Part shown: positions 27,929 to 38,106 of the stretch, piece by piece
Layout: each line of letters opens with the position of its first letter
Position numbering within the stretch: position 1 is the first letter of the stretch
Assembly (NCBI RefSeq): GCF_008727815.1
Contig: NZ_CP044230.1
Span: 1,844,001-1,908,000, forward strand
Direction of reading: 5' to 3'
Length of the DNA: 64,000 nucleotides
Source of the DNA: Streptococcus sp. LPB0220
GTDB lineage: Bacteria; Bacillota; Bacilli; Lactobacillales; Streptococcaceae
Program-made: the position numbers and the translations under genes
The notes under the pieces: generated by a model
What the model saw: the letters and a program-made list of their open reading frames with translations, nothing else
What the model was told of the DNA's origin: nothing
Database searches by the model: none

Positions 27929-29275
27929 TTAATAAAGATCTAAATAGTTGTCTACTTCCCATTGGGATACGAAGGTCGCATAGCTTGCCCATTCGATTCG
28001 TTTGGCTTCAAGAAAGCTGGTGTAGATGTGTTCACCCAAGGCAGCTTTCACCACTTCGTCTTCTGTCAAGGCTTTCAAGGCATTGTGAAGGGTAGAAGGT
28101 AGATCTGTGATTCCAGCTGCTCTACGTTCTTCCGGTGTCATCACATAGATATTTTCTTCGATCGGAGCAGGTGCTTCGATTTTATTTTCAATACCGTGAA
28201 GGCCGACTTCAAGCAAGACTGCCAAAGCTACATAAGGATTGGCCATTGGGTCTACGGAACGTAATTCTAAACGAGTTCCCATACCACGTGATGCTGGCAC
28301 ACGTACCAATGGAGAACGGTTGCGACCTGCCCAAGCGATATAAACAGGTGCTTCATATCCAGGAACCAAACGTTTATAAGAGTTGACGGTTGGATTGGTC
28401 ACAGCTGTAAAATTGTAGGCATGCTTGATCAAACCACCCAAGAAGTGATAAGCAGTTTCTGACAATTGCATTCCACGTGGATCTTCTGGATCAAAGAAGG
28501 CATTGTTGCCATCCTGGTCAAAGAGAGACATATTACAGTGCATACCTGATCCGGCAATTCCAAATTTTGGTTTGGCCATAAAGGTTGCATACAAACCGTG
28601 TTTACGGGCAATGGTTTTCACGACAAGCTTGAAGATTTGAATCTTATCACAAGCGCGGAGAACTTCGTCATACTTAAAGTCAATTTCATGCTGACCAACG
28701 GCTACTTCGTGGTGGCTGGCTTCTACTTCAAAACCCATCTTGGTCAAGACATTTACGATTTCACGACGAGTGTTATCTGCAAGGTCTGTTGGAGCCAAGT
28801 CAAAATAGCCACCTTTGTCATTTACTTCAAGAGTTGGATCTCCATTTTCGTCCAACTTAAAGAGGAAGAATTCTGGTTCTGGTCCAAGGTTAAAGGATTT
28901 GAATCCAAGTTTTTCCATATGACGAAGGGCACGTTTCAAGTTGCCACGTGGGTCTCCTGCAAATGGTTCCCCTTCTGTCGTATAGACATCACAGATCAAG
29001 CCAGCTACGCTACCATTTTCATCTCCCCAAGGGAAAACTGTCCATGTATCTAAATCTGGGTAAAGATACATGTCTGACTCGTTGATACGGACAAATCCTT
29101 CGATAGAAGAACCATCAAACATGGCTTTGTTTGAAAGAACCTTGTCCAGTTGCTCATCGGTAGCTGGAATTTCGACGTTCTTCATGGTTCCCAAAATATC
29201 AGAGAACATCAAGCGAATAAAAGTAACATTTTTTTCTTTTACTTCACGGCGAATATCTGCAGCAGTAATTGACAT
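27929..29275 (-). CDS. glnA: Glutamine synthetase type I
   Basis: The enzyme makes glutamine from glutamate, ammonia and ATP. The 448-residue length is that of the GSI-alpha type of Firmicutes. Visible signatures are [19 protein letters not shown] at about residues 54-72, [12 protein letters not shown] near residue 131, and [19 protein letters not shown] near residue 300. There is no adenylylation insertion. It follows glnR by 39 bases in one operon, so it is controlled by GlnR. Confidence 0.97.
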   Translation of the reverse strand: MSITAADIRREVKEKNVTFIRLMFSDILGTMKNVEIPATDEQLDKVLSNKAMFDGSSIEGFVRINESDMYLYPDLDTWTVFPWGDENGSVAGLICDVYTTEGEPFAGDPRGNLKRALRHMEKLGFKSFNLGPEPEFFLFKLDENGDPTLEVNDKGGYFDLAPTDLADNTRREIVNVLTKMGFEVEASHHEVAVGQHEIDFKYDEVLRACDKIQIFKLVVKTIARKHGLYATFMAKPKFGIAGSGMHCNMSLFDQDGNNAFFDPEDPRGMQLSETAYHFLGGLIKHAYNFTAVTNPTVNSYKRLVPGYEAPVYIAWAGRNRSPLVRVPASRGMGTRLELRSVDPMANPYVALAVLLEVGLHGIENKIEAPAPIEENIYVMTPEERRAAGITDLPSTLHNALKALTEDEVVKAALGEHIYTSFLEAKRIEWASYATFVSQWEVDNYLDLY

Positions 29276-29314
29276 TTTTGTCTCCTTAAAATAGATTACA
29301 AGCTTATGAAATGA

Positions 29315-29674
29315 TCAACGAAATTGACCATATGGCGATGGGGAAGATGTGAAGCGACTTTGCTGACGAATGTCACGATGAAGAGCCTTACGGATCTCTT
29401 CTTGACTGACAACCTTGGTTTGCTCTTGCTCTTTTTCCGCATATTTCTTCTTAATATCCGCAATATTGAAGCCATCTGAGATATAATCTTTGATCTCAAG
29501 TAGGCGGTCCATATCGTCCAACGAATACATGCGGCGATTGCCTTCTGTCCGATCAGGAGAAATCAATCCCTGATCTTCATAATAACGAATCTGGCGAGCT
29601 GTCAAGTCAGTCAGCTTCATAACATTTCCAATCGGAAAGACTGCCAGCGAGCGTCGTAATTCCTTTTCCTTCAT
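29315..29674 (-). CDS. glnR: GlnR, MerR-family nitrogen regulator
   Basis: GlnR represses glutamine synthesis and uptake genes when glutamine is plentiful, in concert with feedback-inhibited GlnA. The 119-residue protein has the MerR helix-turn-helix (TDLTARQIRYYEDQGLISP, about residues 22-40) and a C-terminal tail of the family type. It is first in glnR-glnA; a perfect GlnR box lies upstream. Confidence 0.95.
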   Translation of the reverse strand: MKEKELRRSLAVFPIGNVMKLTDLTARQIRYYEDQGLISPDRTEGNRRMYSLDDMDRLLEIKDYISDGFNIADIKKKYAEKEQEQTKVVSQEEIRKALHRDIRQQSRFTSSPSPYGQFR

Positions 29675-29694
29675 ACCATTCCTCTTTCTATTCT

Positions 29695-29746
29695 ATTATA
29701 TCGAAAAAAAAATCTATGTCAAGATTAAATGTTATATAATCTTACA
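29695..29746 (-). promoter_or_regulatory. glnR promoter with GlnR box
   Basis: On the minus strand TTGACA (29717-29722) and TATAAT (29695-29700) are 16 bases apart. TGTTATATAATCTTACA at 29730-29746 fits the TGTNA-N7-TNACA GlnR consensus exactly. The box lies just upstream of the -35 and overlaps the stop codon of the preceding gene. Confidence 0.85.
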
Positions 29747-30275
29747 TAGTTTTTTTGTGTTTCTTGAGAAAATCGCGAATGCGATCCACATCCGAATTGA
29801 CCAAAATCGCAACGAAAACGCCAATAAAGGTCTCAAATATTCGGGCAAAAACATACAAGAAGGTTTCTCCGTTAGGAATCGAAAGGGTAATGATCAGCAT
29901 TGCCGAAACTCCTCCGATAATTCCTGCTTTGTTATTCATAGCGACATTTGTCATAATGGTTAACATGGTCGCAATAGGTACAAAAATCAGAGTCACCCAA
30001 TATGCCCCATGAAAGAGCGTTTTTAAAAGGAAGAACAATACAGCATAAAAACCTCCGATACTATTGCCCATGACACGCGAAGCACCGAAGTGGACACTCT
30101 TATCAAAGTCTTCCCTCAAACTAAAAACAGCTGTCAAAGTCCCGATCTGAAGGCCTCGCCAGCCAAATATTCCAAAAATAAGTAGCACAATAAAAACGGC
30201 AATCCCTGTTTTAAAGGTTCTCATCCCCAAACGGAATTTGGACCAATCAAATTTGTGTCGTTTAAAGTAATCCAT
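29742..30275 (-). CDS. FUSC/aromatic-acid-exporter-like membrane protein (DUF939)
   Basis: The 177-residue protein has about four membrane segments and the ArAE/DUF939 look: FRLGMRTFKTGIAVFIVLLI at residues 13-32, and SVHFGASRVMGNSIGGFYAVLF further on. Larger relatives export aromatic acids; this short form is without assigned substrate. Gene order pgk, this gene, glnR, glnA is the one known from pneumococcus. The ATG at 30275 is taken; an in-frame start two codons upstream is possible. Confidence 0.75.
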   Translation of the reverse strand: MDYFKRHKFDWSKFRLGMRTFKTGIAVFIVLLIFGIFGWRGLQIGTLTAVFSLREDFDKSVHFGASRVMGNSIGGFYAVLFFLLKTLFHGAYWVTLIFVPIATMLTIMTNVAMNNKAGIIGGVSAMLIITLSIPNGETFLYVFARIFETFIGVFVAILVNSDVDRIRDFLKKHKKTM

Positions 30276-30345
30276 GGTCACCTATCTTTCTATTTCTATT
30301 ATTCTACCATATTTTCAGAAAGGAGAGAACAGGTAAAAATAGAAA

Positions 30346-30376
30346 GAAAAAAAGAGTTGGTTTCCCAACTCTTTTC
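30346..30376 (-). terminator. Terminator after pgk
   Basis: Read leftward, AGAGTTGG and CCAACTCT pair over a GAAA loop, followed by seven T, starting 12 bases past the pgk stop. Confidence 0.9.
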
Positions 30377-30388
30377 ATTCTCATTAGA

Positions 30389-31588
30389 TTATTTATCTGT
30401 AAGAGCAGCCAATCCTGGAAGTTCTTTACCTTCAAGGAGTTCCATAGAAGCTCCACCACCAGTAGAGATCCATGAGAATTTGTCTGCACGTCCAAGGTTG
30501 ATCGCAGCAGCTGCTGAGTCACCACCACCGATGATTGATTTAACGCCTGGTTGTTTCACGATAGCGTCCATCACACCGATTGTACCAGCTTGGAAGTCAG
30601 GGTTTTCAAATACACCCATAGGTCCGTTCCATACAACTGTTTTCGCACCAGTCAATTCTTGGTCGAATTTAGCAATTGATTTAGGACCGATATCAAGACC
30701 AAGGAATCCTGGGTCAACTGCTTCACCTTCAGTGTCTTTCACTTCAGTGTAGTCAGCAAATGCGTTCGCTTCTTTTGAGTCAACTGGCAAGATCAATTTA
30801 CCGTTTGATTTTTCAAGAAGAGCTTTCGCCACATCCAATTTGTCTTCTTCTACAAGTGAGTTACCGATTTCGATACCTTGTGCTTTGTAGAATGTGTAAG
30901 TCATCCCACCACCGATAAGGACTTTATCAGCTTTTTCAAGCAAGTTTTCGATAACACCGATCTTGTCAGATACTTTAGATCCACCAAGGATAGCTACGAA
31001 TGGACGTTCTGGAGCTTCAACTGCTTCTTTGATGTAAGCAATTTCGTTTTCAAGAAGGAATCCAGCAACAGCTTTATCAACGTTTGCAGAGATACCAACG
31101 TTAGATGCGTGTGCACGGTGAGCAGTACCAAATGCATCGTTTACGAAAATACCATCTCCAAGTGATGCCCAGTATTTACCAAGTTCAGGATCGTTTTTAG
31201 ATTCTTTCTTGCCATCAACATCTTCGAAACGAGTGTTTTCAACCAAGAGAACTTGTCCATCTTCAAGAGCGTTAACAGCTGCTTCCAATTCAGCACCACG
31301 TGTAACACCTGGGATAAATTTCACTTCTTGACCCAATTTAGCAGCCAAGTCAGCAGCTACAGGAGCAAGTGATTTACCTTCTTTATCTGCTTCTTCTTTT
31401 ACACGTCCAAGGTGAGAGAAGAGGATTGCACGTCCACCTTGTTCAAGGATGTACTTGATAGTTGGAAGAGCTGCAGTGATACGGTTATCGTTAGTGATCA
31501 CGCCATCTTTTACAGGAACGTTGAAGTCAACACGAACGAGAACTTTTTTCCCTTTCAAGTCAACGTCTTTAACAGTCAATTTTGCCAT
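30389..31588 (-). CDS. pgk: Phosphoglycerate kinase
   Basis: The enzyme makes ATP from 1,3-bisphosphoglycerate in glycolysis. The 399-residue length is normal. Signatures seen are [16 protein letters not shown] at residues 14-29, the hinge [20 protein letters not shown], and the nucleotide site [11 protein letters not shown] near the end. It is a single gene with a strong extended -10 and its own terminator. Codon use is highly biased, as expected of an abundant protein. Confidence 0.98.
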   Translation of the reverse strand: MAKLTVKDVDLKGKKVLVRVDFNVPVKDGVITNDNRITAALPTIKYILEQGGRAILFSHLGRVKEEADKEGKSLAPVAADLAAKLGQEVKFIPGVTRGAELEAAVNALEDGQVLLVENTRFEDVDGKKESKNDPELGKYWASLGDGIFVNDAFGTAHRAHASNVGISANVDKAVAGFLLENEIAYIKEAVEAPERPFVAILGGSKVSDKIGVIENLLEKADKVLIGGGMTYTFYKAQGIEIGNSLVEEDKLDVAKALLEKSNGKLILPVDSKEANAFADYTEVKDTEGEAVDPGFLGLDIGPKSIAKFDQELTGAKTVVWNGPMGVFENPDFQAGTIGVMDAIVKQPGVKSIIGGGDSAAAAINLGRADKFSWISTGGGASMELLEGKELPGLAALTDK

Positions 31589-31622
31589 TAGATATGACTC
31601 CTTCTTTTTTTAATACATGATA

Positions 31623-31631
31623 ATTATATCA
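31623..31631 (-). promoter_or_regulatory. Extended -10 of the pgk promoter
   Basis: TGATATAAT on the minus strand, 35 bases upstream of the pgk start; no good -35 box accompanies it. Confidence 0.6.
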
Positions 31632-31716
31632 CAAAAGCTGTAAAAGAGGTAGAAAAATCCAATGCTTTTCCCCTCTAATTCACAGGATCCGAACGACACT
31701 TCTAGATACAAGATCA

Positions 31717-31748
31717 AACCTCTCTGGTTTTCACCAGAGAGGTTTTTT
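31717..31748. terminator. Hairpin terminator between endoD and pgk
   Basis: AACCTCTCTGG (31717-31727) pairs with CCAGAGAGGTT (31733-31743). Seven T follow on the plus strand, only three on the minus strand, which is the direction needed for endoD. Confidence 0.65.
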
Positions 31749-31791
31749 TGAGAGTGACTTTTTAAAAGAACGAAAGAATCCTGTAAAAGGC

Positions 31792-34700
31792 TTACTCTTC
31801 TTTCTTCTTACCAGCCAAGAGGAATCCGCCTAAGGCTGATAGGAGAACAGCTTCAGCTGCAAAGGAAGCTTCTAGGCTTGCCGTATTTGGTAAGTGTTCC
31901 GATTGACTTTCTTTGCTGGCATCTTTTGTTTCTTGCTGAACTGTTGGCTGTGAGTTCGCTCCTTGGTGGGCACTTAACAACTGATGGATCTCTTGATCAA
32001 CCATATCCTTGTGTTCTTCCTCTTGATGACCCGCTTGAGTAGAAGTCGTTGGGGCCAACTGATCCACTTGAGAAGACTCTGTAGGCTTCAATGGATTAGC
32101 TGGATCCGGAGTCACTGGGGCAGCTGGTTGGACTGGTTGATTTGGTTGAGCTGGTTGAACAGGCTGATCAGGTTTAGCCGGTTCCTCTGGTTGGATCGGT
32201 TGATCTGGTCCTTCCGTTTGTGCTGGCTTATAGACAATCGCATAGTGAGTAAAGTGAGGAGCTGTAAAGATGACTACATCTCCAACTCTCTCAAAGGCCA
32301 AGGATTGAGGAGCTTGACCTTCTGGGAAGAAGAGAACTTGCTCCACTTCTTTATCCTTATCCACAGGGATTTTCACAAGGGATGGATGGTGGGTATCGAT
32401 ATCTTGACCGCTTGCATCCACGCCTTCAATATCAAATACGATTCCTTCTCGGCCCTTCAGCTCTTCTTTTTCTACCTGATTGGCTTCAACTTTTGCGACT
32501 TTTAGTCCTTTGACAACGGTTGGCTCTAAGTTGGAGAATTGAACTTCGACTCCAGTCGCAGGGTCTACAAAGACCGCTGGCTTATCTTCTTTCAGGAGCG
32601 CAATCAAGGTCTCTAGACCTGTCTTAGCTGTTTCAAGCGCTTCAGGAGTGAGCTCTGAAGAAGCTAGGAGCTCCTTATTTTTCTCAACCAGTGCCTGCAA
32701 AGCCTCTCCAGAAGGGTGATTTGGCTTGCTTGTTAATAGAGCAGTCGCTTCTGTTGTCAGAGCAGAGAGAGCTTCTTTTTCTTTTGTTAGATTGGATTGA
32801 CCATCCAAGGCTTTCAAGAGAGCGGTCAATTGGTTCAACTGCTCATTGACTTGATCTTGTGTGCTGGTATCATGCTCTTTCAAGACTTTTTCAGAAGCAG
32901 CCATTCCAGCCAGCAAAGCTTCTTTGACTTCAGAAGTCGCAAAAGTAAAGTCTACTTTGGCTTTTGCAGCTTCAGCTTCAGCCAATTTTTGCTTGAGGTA
33001 TTCATCGTTGAGAGCTGGTTTTGGATTCACGAGGACATCAAAGCTTGTGCTAGCTCCTTTGTAATGGACCGTGATGGTTTGACGACCTTCCTTAGTCGTA
33101 TCAAAGCCAGTTACTTCCACACCTTCATCTGTCAAGGCATGTGTTTCGGTCGTTTCATCTTCAAAGACGACTGTAAAGCGTCCGCCTTCTTTCTCCAATG
33201 CTTCTCCGACAATATATTCCACTTTTGGTTTGTCGGTCAATTCTAGACCAGCAACTGCTTTTTCACCTGCTTCTTCTGCACTGACCACAAAAACAGTGAG
33301 AGTCTTATCCAATTTCTGACCAAGGTAAGAGACTTCTAGATGTTGTTCTCCCAGCTTGCTACTGTCAAATCCATGAATCTCTATACCTGAGTTGGTGAGG
33401 TTGACCAGTTGATCTGCTTGGCCATCTTTATAATGAACGCGGAGAGTTGCCCCTTTCAAGGAAAGGGCATCACCTTCCCGGTAGACCTTCTTAGTCAATC
33501 CATCTTCAAATTGAAGTCCTGCAATTTCTTTATCATTCTTTGGAACTTCGATCGCCAAAACATTACTGATATCTTTACCAGGAACTTGTGCGCGATAGTA
33601 AAGAAGAGACGGGGTTGATTCAAAAGCGAGTGGTTTAAAGATGAGATTTCCAGCTTGATCGGCTGTCATGGTCGCAATTGGACTAGTGGCTTCTTTATCG
33701 GCATAAAGAGTCAGAGTAGTATGAGCCGGAACATCTTTGAAACCGACTTGGACAAAATGATTACCTAGGTTTTGCGCTGCAGCATGTTTCATCGGGATGT
33801 TGACCGTTTCAGTATCCAGACTTTCATACATCTTCCAGTTGTAAATCCGGATGGCTTGCCATGGGGTGCCGTTATCGGCTGTAATGACATGGAGACGCCA
33901 GTCTTGAGCCTTGATCGGATGATCAAGTGTAATGTCAGATACATGGGCTTTATTGCCACGAACTTCCTTAGCGAGCTTCCATTCACCGGCTTCGTCCTTG
34001 TAGTAAAGGTCGAAGTCACGGGTATTCATCTTGCCATCATCGACAGATTCCCCACCAGCACCGGCATGGTCCATGACCCAACGAACAATTGTCCGAGGTT
34101 GTGTCAAGCGGATATCGACGGTTCCACTTAATTGAGCAGAAGACCATTTATCTGAAAGACTGGTAATGGTCCCATTTAACATGCCTTCAATGCCTTCACT
34201 ACCATCCGCATCTGGGAAGCTCGAACCGATCACTTTGGCTCCAATGACTACGTTTGGCGCTAAAGCTTTTGGTAGACTGGTATCTGACACGGTCATGCCC
34301 CAATCAAAGGCTACAGTTCCCGCATCTGAACGTTGACCGTTCTTCCCAACTGCCACAACCTTGAGTTCCTGAGTGGTTCCTTCGGCACTTGCTGAACGGC
34401 TAACTTTTGGTAGATAGACGGTTGTCGCAGAAGACCCTGTTAAGAGACGCCAGTTATCGCCATCTTTTTCATAGACTTCATAATAATCCGCATCTGCTAC
34501 CCCTTTAAAATTAAGGACTGCTTCTGCTTCTTGCGCATTTTGTAGACGTTTTGCACGAACGGATACTTCTGCTGGAGTCGCTGGTTTCTCTTGATTCGAC
34601 GTAATCGACAATTGGCCAAGATTAAATTTGTAGTCTTTGACATCCGTATCATGGTCAAAGAACATCTTCACAGCATAAATGGTCTTGCCAGCCAAACTTC

Positions 34701-36582
34701 CCAAATCAAAGGTTTGAGTAGACCAATCCGCACTCGGTGTCAATTCTTTCCATTCGTATTCAGAGTAGTCTTCTTTGGTGGCAACAGCTACCCAGGCAGC
34801 AGCTCCGATCCCACCTTTATGACTGACGCTCAATTTTGTCGTTTCTGTCACAGGAATCTTGGTCGAATAGAGCATGACATTTTGACTGCTATTGGCTTTT
34901 AAATCTCCTTCAAAGGCTAGAGAATTTCCTCCATTGTAGGCTTGATCAAAATCATAACGACCTTTCAATGGCGCACTATCTTCACTATGCTCTACCCACC
35001 AACGCCAGGTTGGAAGGTAGCCAGAAACAGAACGGTAGTTCCACTCCCCTTCTTTAGAAATCTTGCCATCGACAAACCAGTGTTTTCCGTGTCCAGTATT
35101 GAAGGAAGTATTGAAATCTTCACTTGTAATAGGAGTTTTATCCACTACTAGATTGGACATACCGTACCAAGATTGGTCTGCTGGTTTTCCTTTAGTCGGA
35201 TCTCCTTGGAAACCTGTCCAGAATAGATCTTCATGGGTATGGTAACCTTCACCAGTCTTTCCTAGGCCCGTAATGGTATCTGGCGCATAAAGACCAAGGG
35301 ATAGACGCAACTTGCCATGTTCATCTAAAATGGCATTCCAGTCTACATTAGTCTTATAAGAGCCTCCTTTTTGGAGCTCGAGTCCAGCAAGAACATCATA
35401 AGGATTCCGATGAATCCATTTGGCTGTACTGATGGAATAATCAACTTCTGATTTGCCCCAGTTAAAGTTAGCAAAGAAGGTATCAACTGGAATTTCCCCA
35501 TTTTCTGGCTGCATGAAATTGTAGTTGTATTCCCCCAGCGCATTCTCATGGTAACGGCCATATTCATAGGTCATAGCATCATACCAGGAATACTTAATCG
35601 GATAGTTCAGACTCTTCGCATATTCCTTGGTATAAAGAAGAAAATCTCTCAACTTTGGACCCAATGGTTCTACAAGATTTCCGGTCGTTTCTTGGTTGAT
35701 AAAGTAACCATCAAAGCCATAGTACTTGGCAAGTTCGACTAATTTACGAGCGATCGGGAAAGTTTTAGAGCCTTCACTATCTTCTTTCAAGGTTTCTGCA
35801 AAATGTTCTTGATCCTTGATGCTGCTAGACCAGTTATAAAAGATTGTTCCATAAATAGGAACCCCATTTCGGTGGGCTGCATCGATCACATCTGCTGATG
35901 GAACCAGTCCTTCCCAAAAGACCATGGAATCCAAATATTGCCAGTAATCAAAAGCATAGGCTTTAAACTCTTCCCCGCCGACAGACGCATGATCCTTGGC
36001 TTTGGAGTTCATGTTTGACAGCGCTTGGATCTTCGCTTCAGGGTTGGCTTGTTCATTAATTTGTTTCCCTTGAAAGCGGCTCGCAAGTGGAACGCTTGCT
36101 CTGTTCATATCGTCATCCACTCGTTTTCCTGGTTCCCACTTCAAGAGATCGTCCCAGGTATCGAACTTAACTTCTTTGGGTCTTAATTGTTTTTCTTCAT
36201 TGGTTGGTAAATCGGCCACTTTTTCTGCAGCAGCTTTCGGTTTTTCAGTCTCTGAAACAGCTGGAGTATCTGTAGTTGTCGAGCTAGCTTCTGTACTTGT
36301 AGGACTAGCCTCCGGAGCGACCGCTTCTGCGACTGGTTTTTCCGTTTCTGCAGCAGGCAAGGCCGCATCTGCAGTATAGACGCCAGCTTCTCTCACTAGA
36401 TGATTGACATCTTCTGTCGCTACTGAAGATGTTTCTAAGGGTTGTTCACTAGTAGAAACTGTCTCATCTGCAGAGACAGCTCCTGTTCCTAAAAATGCTA
36501 ACCCAATCAATGCGGAGCAAACTCCCACACTGAATTTTCGTATACTAAATCGTTCTTTCTTTTCAAATAGATGACCTTTCAT
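31792..36582 (-). CDS. endoD: Endo-beta-N-acetylglucosaminidase D (GH85), surface-anchored
   Basis: EndoD cuts the chitobiose core of N-glycans. The 1596-residue protein has, in order: a YSIRK-type signal peptide (FSIRKFSVGVCSALIGLAFLG, residues 12 on, shown in part), a Ser/Thr/Ala/Glu linker to about residue 135, the GH85 catalytic domain with Asn296 and Glu298 in FINQETTG, carbohydrate-binding beta domains (about 560-960), Ig-like repeats, a helical region (about 1200-1330), a Pro/Gln-rich wall-spanning stretch, and a C-terminal sorting signal. The sorting motif reads LPNTA, not LPXTG, then a hydrophobic segment and KKKEE. It is a single gene with a CcpA site at its promoter. Confidence 0.95.
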   Translation of the reverse strand: MKGHLFEKKERFSIRKFSVGVCSALIGLAFLGTGAVSADETVSTSEQPLETSSVATEDVNHLVREAGVYTADAALPAAETEKPVAEAVAPEASPTSTEASSTTTDTPAVSETEKPKAAAEKVADLPTNEEKQLRPKEVKFDTWDDLLKWEPGKRVDDDMNRASVPLASRFQGKQINEQANPEAKIQALSNMNSKAKDHASVGGEEFKAYAFDYWQYLDSMVFWEGLVPSADVIDAAHRNGVPIYGTIFYNWSSSIKDQEHFAETLKEDSEGSKTFPIARKLVELAKYYGFDGYFINQETTGNLVEPLGPKLRDFLLYTKEYAKSLNYPIKYSWYDAMTYEYGRYHENALGEYNYNFMQPENGEIPVDTFFANFNWGKSEVDYSISTAKWIHRNPYDVLAGLELQKGGSYKTNVDWNAILDEHGKLRLSLGLYAPDTITGLGKTGEGYHTHEDLFWTGFQGDPTKGKPADQSWYGMSNLVVDKTPITSEDFNTSFNTGHGKHWFVDGKISKEGEWNYRSVSGYLPTWRWWVEHSEDSAPLKGRYDFDQAYNGGNSLAFEGDLKANSSQNVMLYSTKIPVTETTKLSVSHKGGIGAAAWVAVATKEDYSEYEWKELTPSADWSTQTFDLGSLAGKTIYAVKMFFDHDTDVKDYKFNLGQLSITSNQEKPATPAEVSVRAKRLQNAQEAEAVLNFKGVADADYYEVYEKDGDNWRLLTGSSATTVYLPKVSRSASAEGTTQELKVVAVGKNGQRSDAGTVAFDWGMTVSDTSLPKALAPNVVIGAKVIGSSFPDADGSEGIEGMLNGTITSLSDKWSSAQLSGTVDIRLTQPRTIVRWVMDHAGAGGESVDDGKMNTRDFDLYYKDEAGEWKLAKEVRGNKAHVSDITLDHPIKAQDWRLHVITADNGTPWQAIRIYNWKMYESLDTETVNIPMKHAAAQNLGNHFVQVGFKDVPAHTTLTLYADKEATSPIATMTADQAGNLIFKPLAFESTPSLLYYRAQVPGKDISNVLAIEVPKNDKEIAGLQFEDGLTKKVYREGDALSLKGATLRVHYKDGQADQLVNLTNSGIEIHGFDSSKLGEQHLEVSYLGQKLDKTLTVFVVSAEEAGEKAVAGLELTDKPKVEYIVGEALEKEGGRFTVVFEDETTETHALTDEGVEVTGFDTTKEGRQTITVHYKGASTSFDVLVNPKPALNDEYLKQKLAEAEAAKAKVDFTFATSEVKEALLAGMAASEKVLKEHDTSTQDQVNEQLNQLTALLKALDGQSNLTKEKEALSALTTEATALLTSKPNHPSGEALQALVEKNKELLASSELTPEALETAKTGLETLIALLKEDKPAVFVDPATGVEVQFSNLEPTVVKGLKVAKVEANQVEKEELKGREGIVFDIEGVDASGQDIDTHHPSLVKIPVDKDKEVEQVLFFPEGQAPQSLAFERVGDVVIFTAPHFTHYAIVYKPAQTEGPDQPIQPEEPAKPDQPVQPAQPNQPVQPAAPVTPDPANPLKPTESSQVDQLAPTTSTQAGHQEEEHKDMVDQEIHQLLSAHQGANSQPTVQQETKDASKESQSEHLPNTASLEASFAAEAVLLSALGGFLLAGKKKEE

Positions 36583-36649
36583 CTTGACCTCCTTGTATGG
36601 TTTTTTTCTTTTTCTTGAGCGATTTCCATTGGCTCCTTTCTCTACGAAC

Positions 36650-36691
36650 TGTAATCGCTTTCATTTTATTGTATTAGAAATCTCCAATCAA
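36650..36691 (-). promoter_or_regulatory. endoD promoter with CcpA operator (cre)
   Basis: On the minus strand TTGATT (36686-36691) and TAAAAT (36663-36668) are 17 bases apart. TGTAATCGCTTTCA at 36650-36663 fits TGWAANCGNTNWCA at every position and lies where transcription should begin, so CcpA binding would block endoD when sugar is abundant. Confidence 0.75.
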
Positions 36692-36774
36692 GAATAGGAT
36701 ACCCTAATCTATTTAGCACTGTCAATCTATTTTGCCAATTCCTATAATATGATGAGAAAGCCCTAAAAAAAGTA

Positions 36775-36803
36775 CAAAAAAAGAGGAGGTTTCCCTCCTC
36801 TCA
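36775..36803 (-). terminator. Terminator after gap
   Basis: Read leftward, AGAGGAGG and CCTCCTCT pair over GAAA, followed by seven T. Confidence 0.92.
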
Positions 36804-36816
36804 TCATACGCATGAA

Positions 36817-37827
36817 TTATTTAGCAATTTTTGCGAAGTATTCAAGAGTACGAACAAGTTGTGCAGTGTAAGACATTTCGTTGTCATACCATGAAACAAC
36901 TTTAACCAATTGTTTACCGTCAACGTCAATAACTTTAGTTTGAGTTGCGTCAAACAATGATCCGTAAGACATACCTACAACGTCTGAAGAAACGATTGGA
37001 TCTTCAGTGTAACCGTATGATTCGTTTGAAGCTGCTTTCATAGCTGCGTTCACTTCATCAACAGTAACGTTCTTGTCAAGAACAACTACCAATTCAGTAA
37101 CTGATCCAGTTGGAACAGGAACACGTTGTGCAGCTCCGTCCAATTTACCGTTCAATTCAGGGATAACCAAACCGATTGCTTTAGCAGCACCAGTTGAGTT
37201 AGGAACGATGTTAGCAGCACCAGCGCGTGCACGACGAAGGTCACCTTTACGGTGTGGACCGTCAAGGATCATTTGGTCACCAGTGTAAGCGTGGATAGTA
37301 GTCATCAATCCTTCAACAACACCGAAGTTATCTTGAAGAGCTTTAGCCATTGGAGCCAAGCAGTTTGTAGTACATGAAGCACCTGAGATAACTGTTTCAG
37401 TACCATCAAGAATATCGTGGTTAGTGTTAAATACGACTGTTTTAACATCTGATCCACCAGGAGCAGTGATAACAACTTTCTTAGCACCACCAGCATGCAA
37501 GTGTTTTTCAGCAGCTGCTTTAGTAGCAAAGAAACCAGTTGCTTCAAGAACGATTTCTACACCGTCGTTAGCCCAGTCGATTTGTTCTGGATCACGTTCA
37601 GCGGAAACTTTAATGAATTTACCGTTAACTTCGAATCCACCTTCTTTAACTTCCACAGTACCGTCGAAACGACCTTGAGTTGTATCGTATTTCAACAAGT
37701 GTGCAAGCATAACTGGATCTGTAAGGTCGTTGATGCGTGTAACTTCAACACCTTCTACGTTTTGGATACGACGGAAAGCAAGACGTCCGATACGACCGAA
37801 ACCGTTAATACCAACTTTAACTACCAT
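36817..37827 (-). CDS. gap: Glyceraldehyde-3-phosphate dehydrogenase (plasmin receptor type)
   Basis: The 336-residue NAD-dependent enzyme works in glycolysis; in streptococci it is also found on the surface and binds plasmin(ogen). The NAD fold starts [19 protein letters not shown], and the active-site cysteine is in [11 protein letters not shown] near residue 152. The ATG at 37827 has AAGGAGG upstream; an upstream in-frame start lies inside that region and is rejected. It is a single gene with very biased codon use. Confidence 0.98.
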   Translation of the reverse strand: MVVKVGINGFGRIGRLAFRRIQNVEGVEVTRINDLTDPVMLAHLLKYDTTQGRFDGTVEVKEGGFEVNGKFIKVSAERDPEQIDWANDGVEIVLEATGFFATKAAAEKHLHAGGAKKVVITAPGGSDVKTVVFNTNHDILDGTETVISGASCTTNCLAPMAKALQDNFGVVEGLMTTIHAYTGDQMILDGPHRKGDLRRARAGAANIVPNSTGAAKAIGLVIPELNGKLDGAAQRVPVPTGSVTELVVVLDKNVTVDEVNAAMKAASNESYGYTEDPIVSSDVVGMSYGSLFDATQTKVIDVDGKQLVKVVSWYDNEMSYTAQLVRTLEYFAKIAK

Positions 37828-37914
37828 TCGTGATTTCCTCCTTATGAAAATCAAAAAAATTTTTTGTGAAAAGAGTAACTTGACACAGCGCCAAACATCT
37901 TTTAACAGTCTCTA

Positions 37915-37943
37915 TTATATACTTTATTGCATTAAAAAGCAAC
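37915..37943 (-). promoter_or_regulatory. Promoter for gap
   Basis: On the minus strand TTGCTT (37938-37943) and TATAAT (37915-37920) are 17 bases apart, giving a leader of about 80 bases. The remaining bases from 37944 to 38060 hold no gene that I can see. Confidence 0.75.
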
Positions 37944-38061
37944 TATTTCCCAACGAAAAGCAAGATTTATCATAGATCACCACCTCTTTTATTAAAGTTT
38001 TTCACAAAGTCTTGATCGATAGGAAAAGCGCTATTTTACTTGTACTCACTTTTGGAACGAA

Positions 38062-38093
38062 CAAAAACTCTTCCCAAAGTGGGAAGAGTTTTT
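38062..38093. terminator. Terminator after fusA
   Basis: AAAAACTCTTCCCA pairs with the facing GGGAAGAGTTTTT, with A/T tracts on both sides, 14 bases past the fusA stop. Confidence 0.92.
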
Positions 38094-38106
38094 AAGCATT
38101 GGTAAA

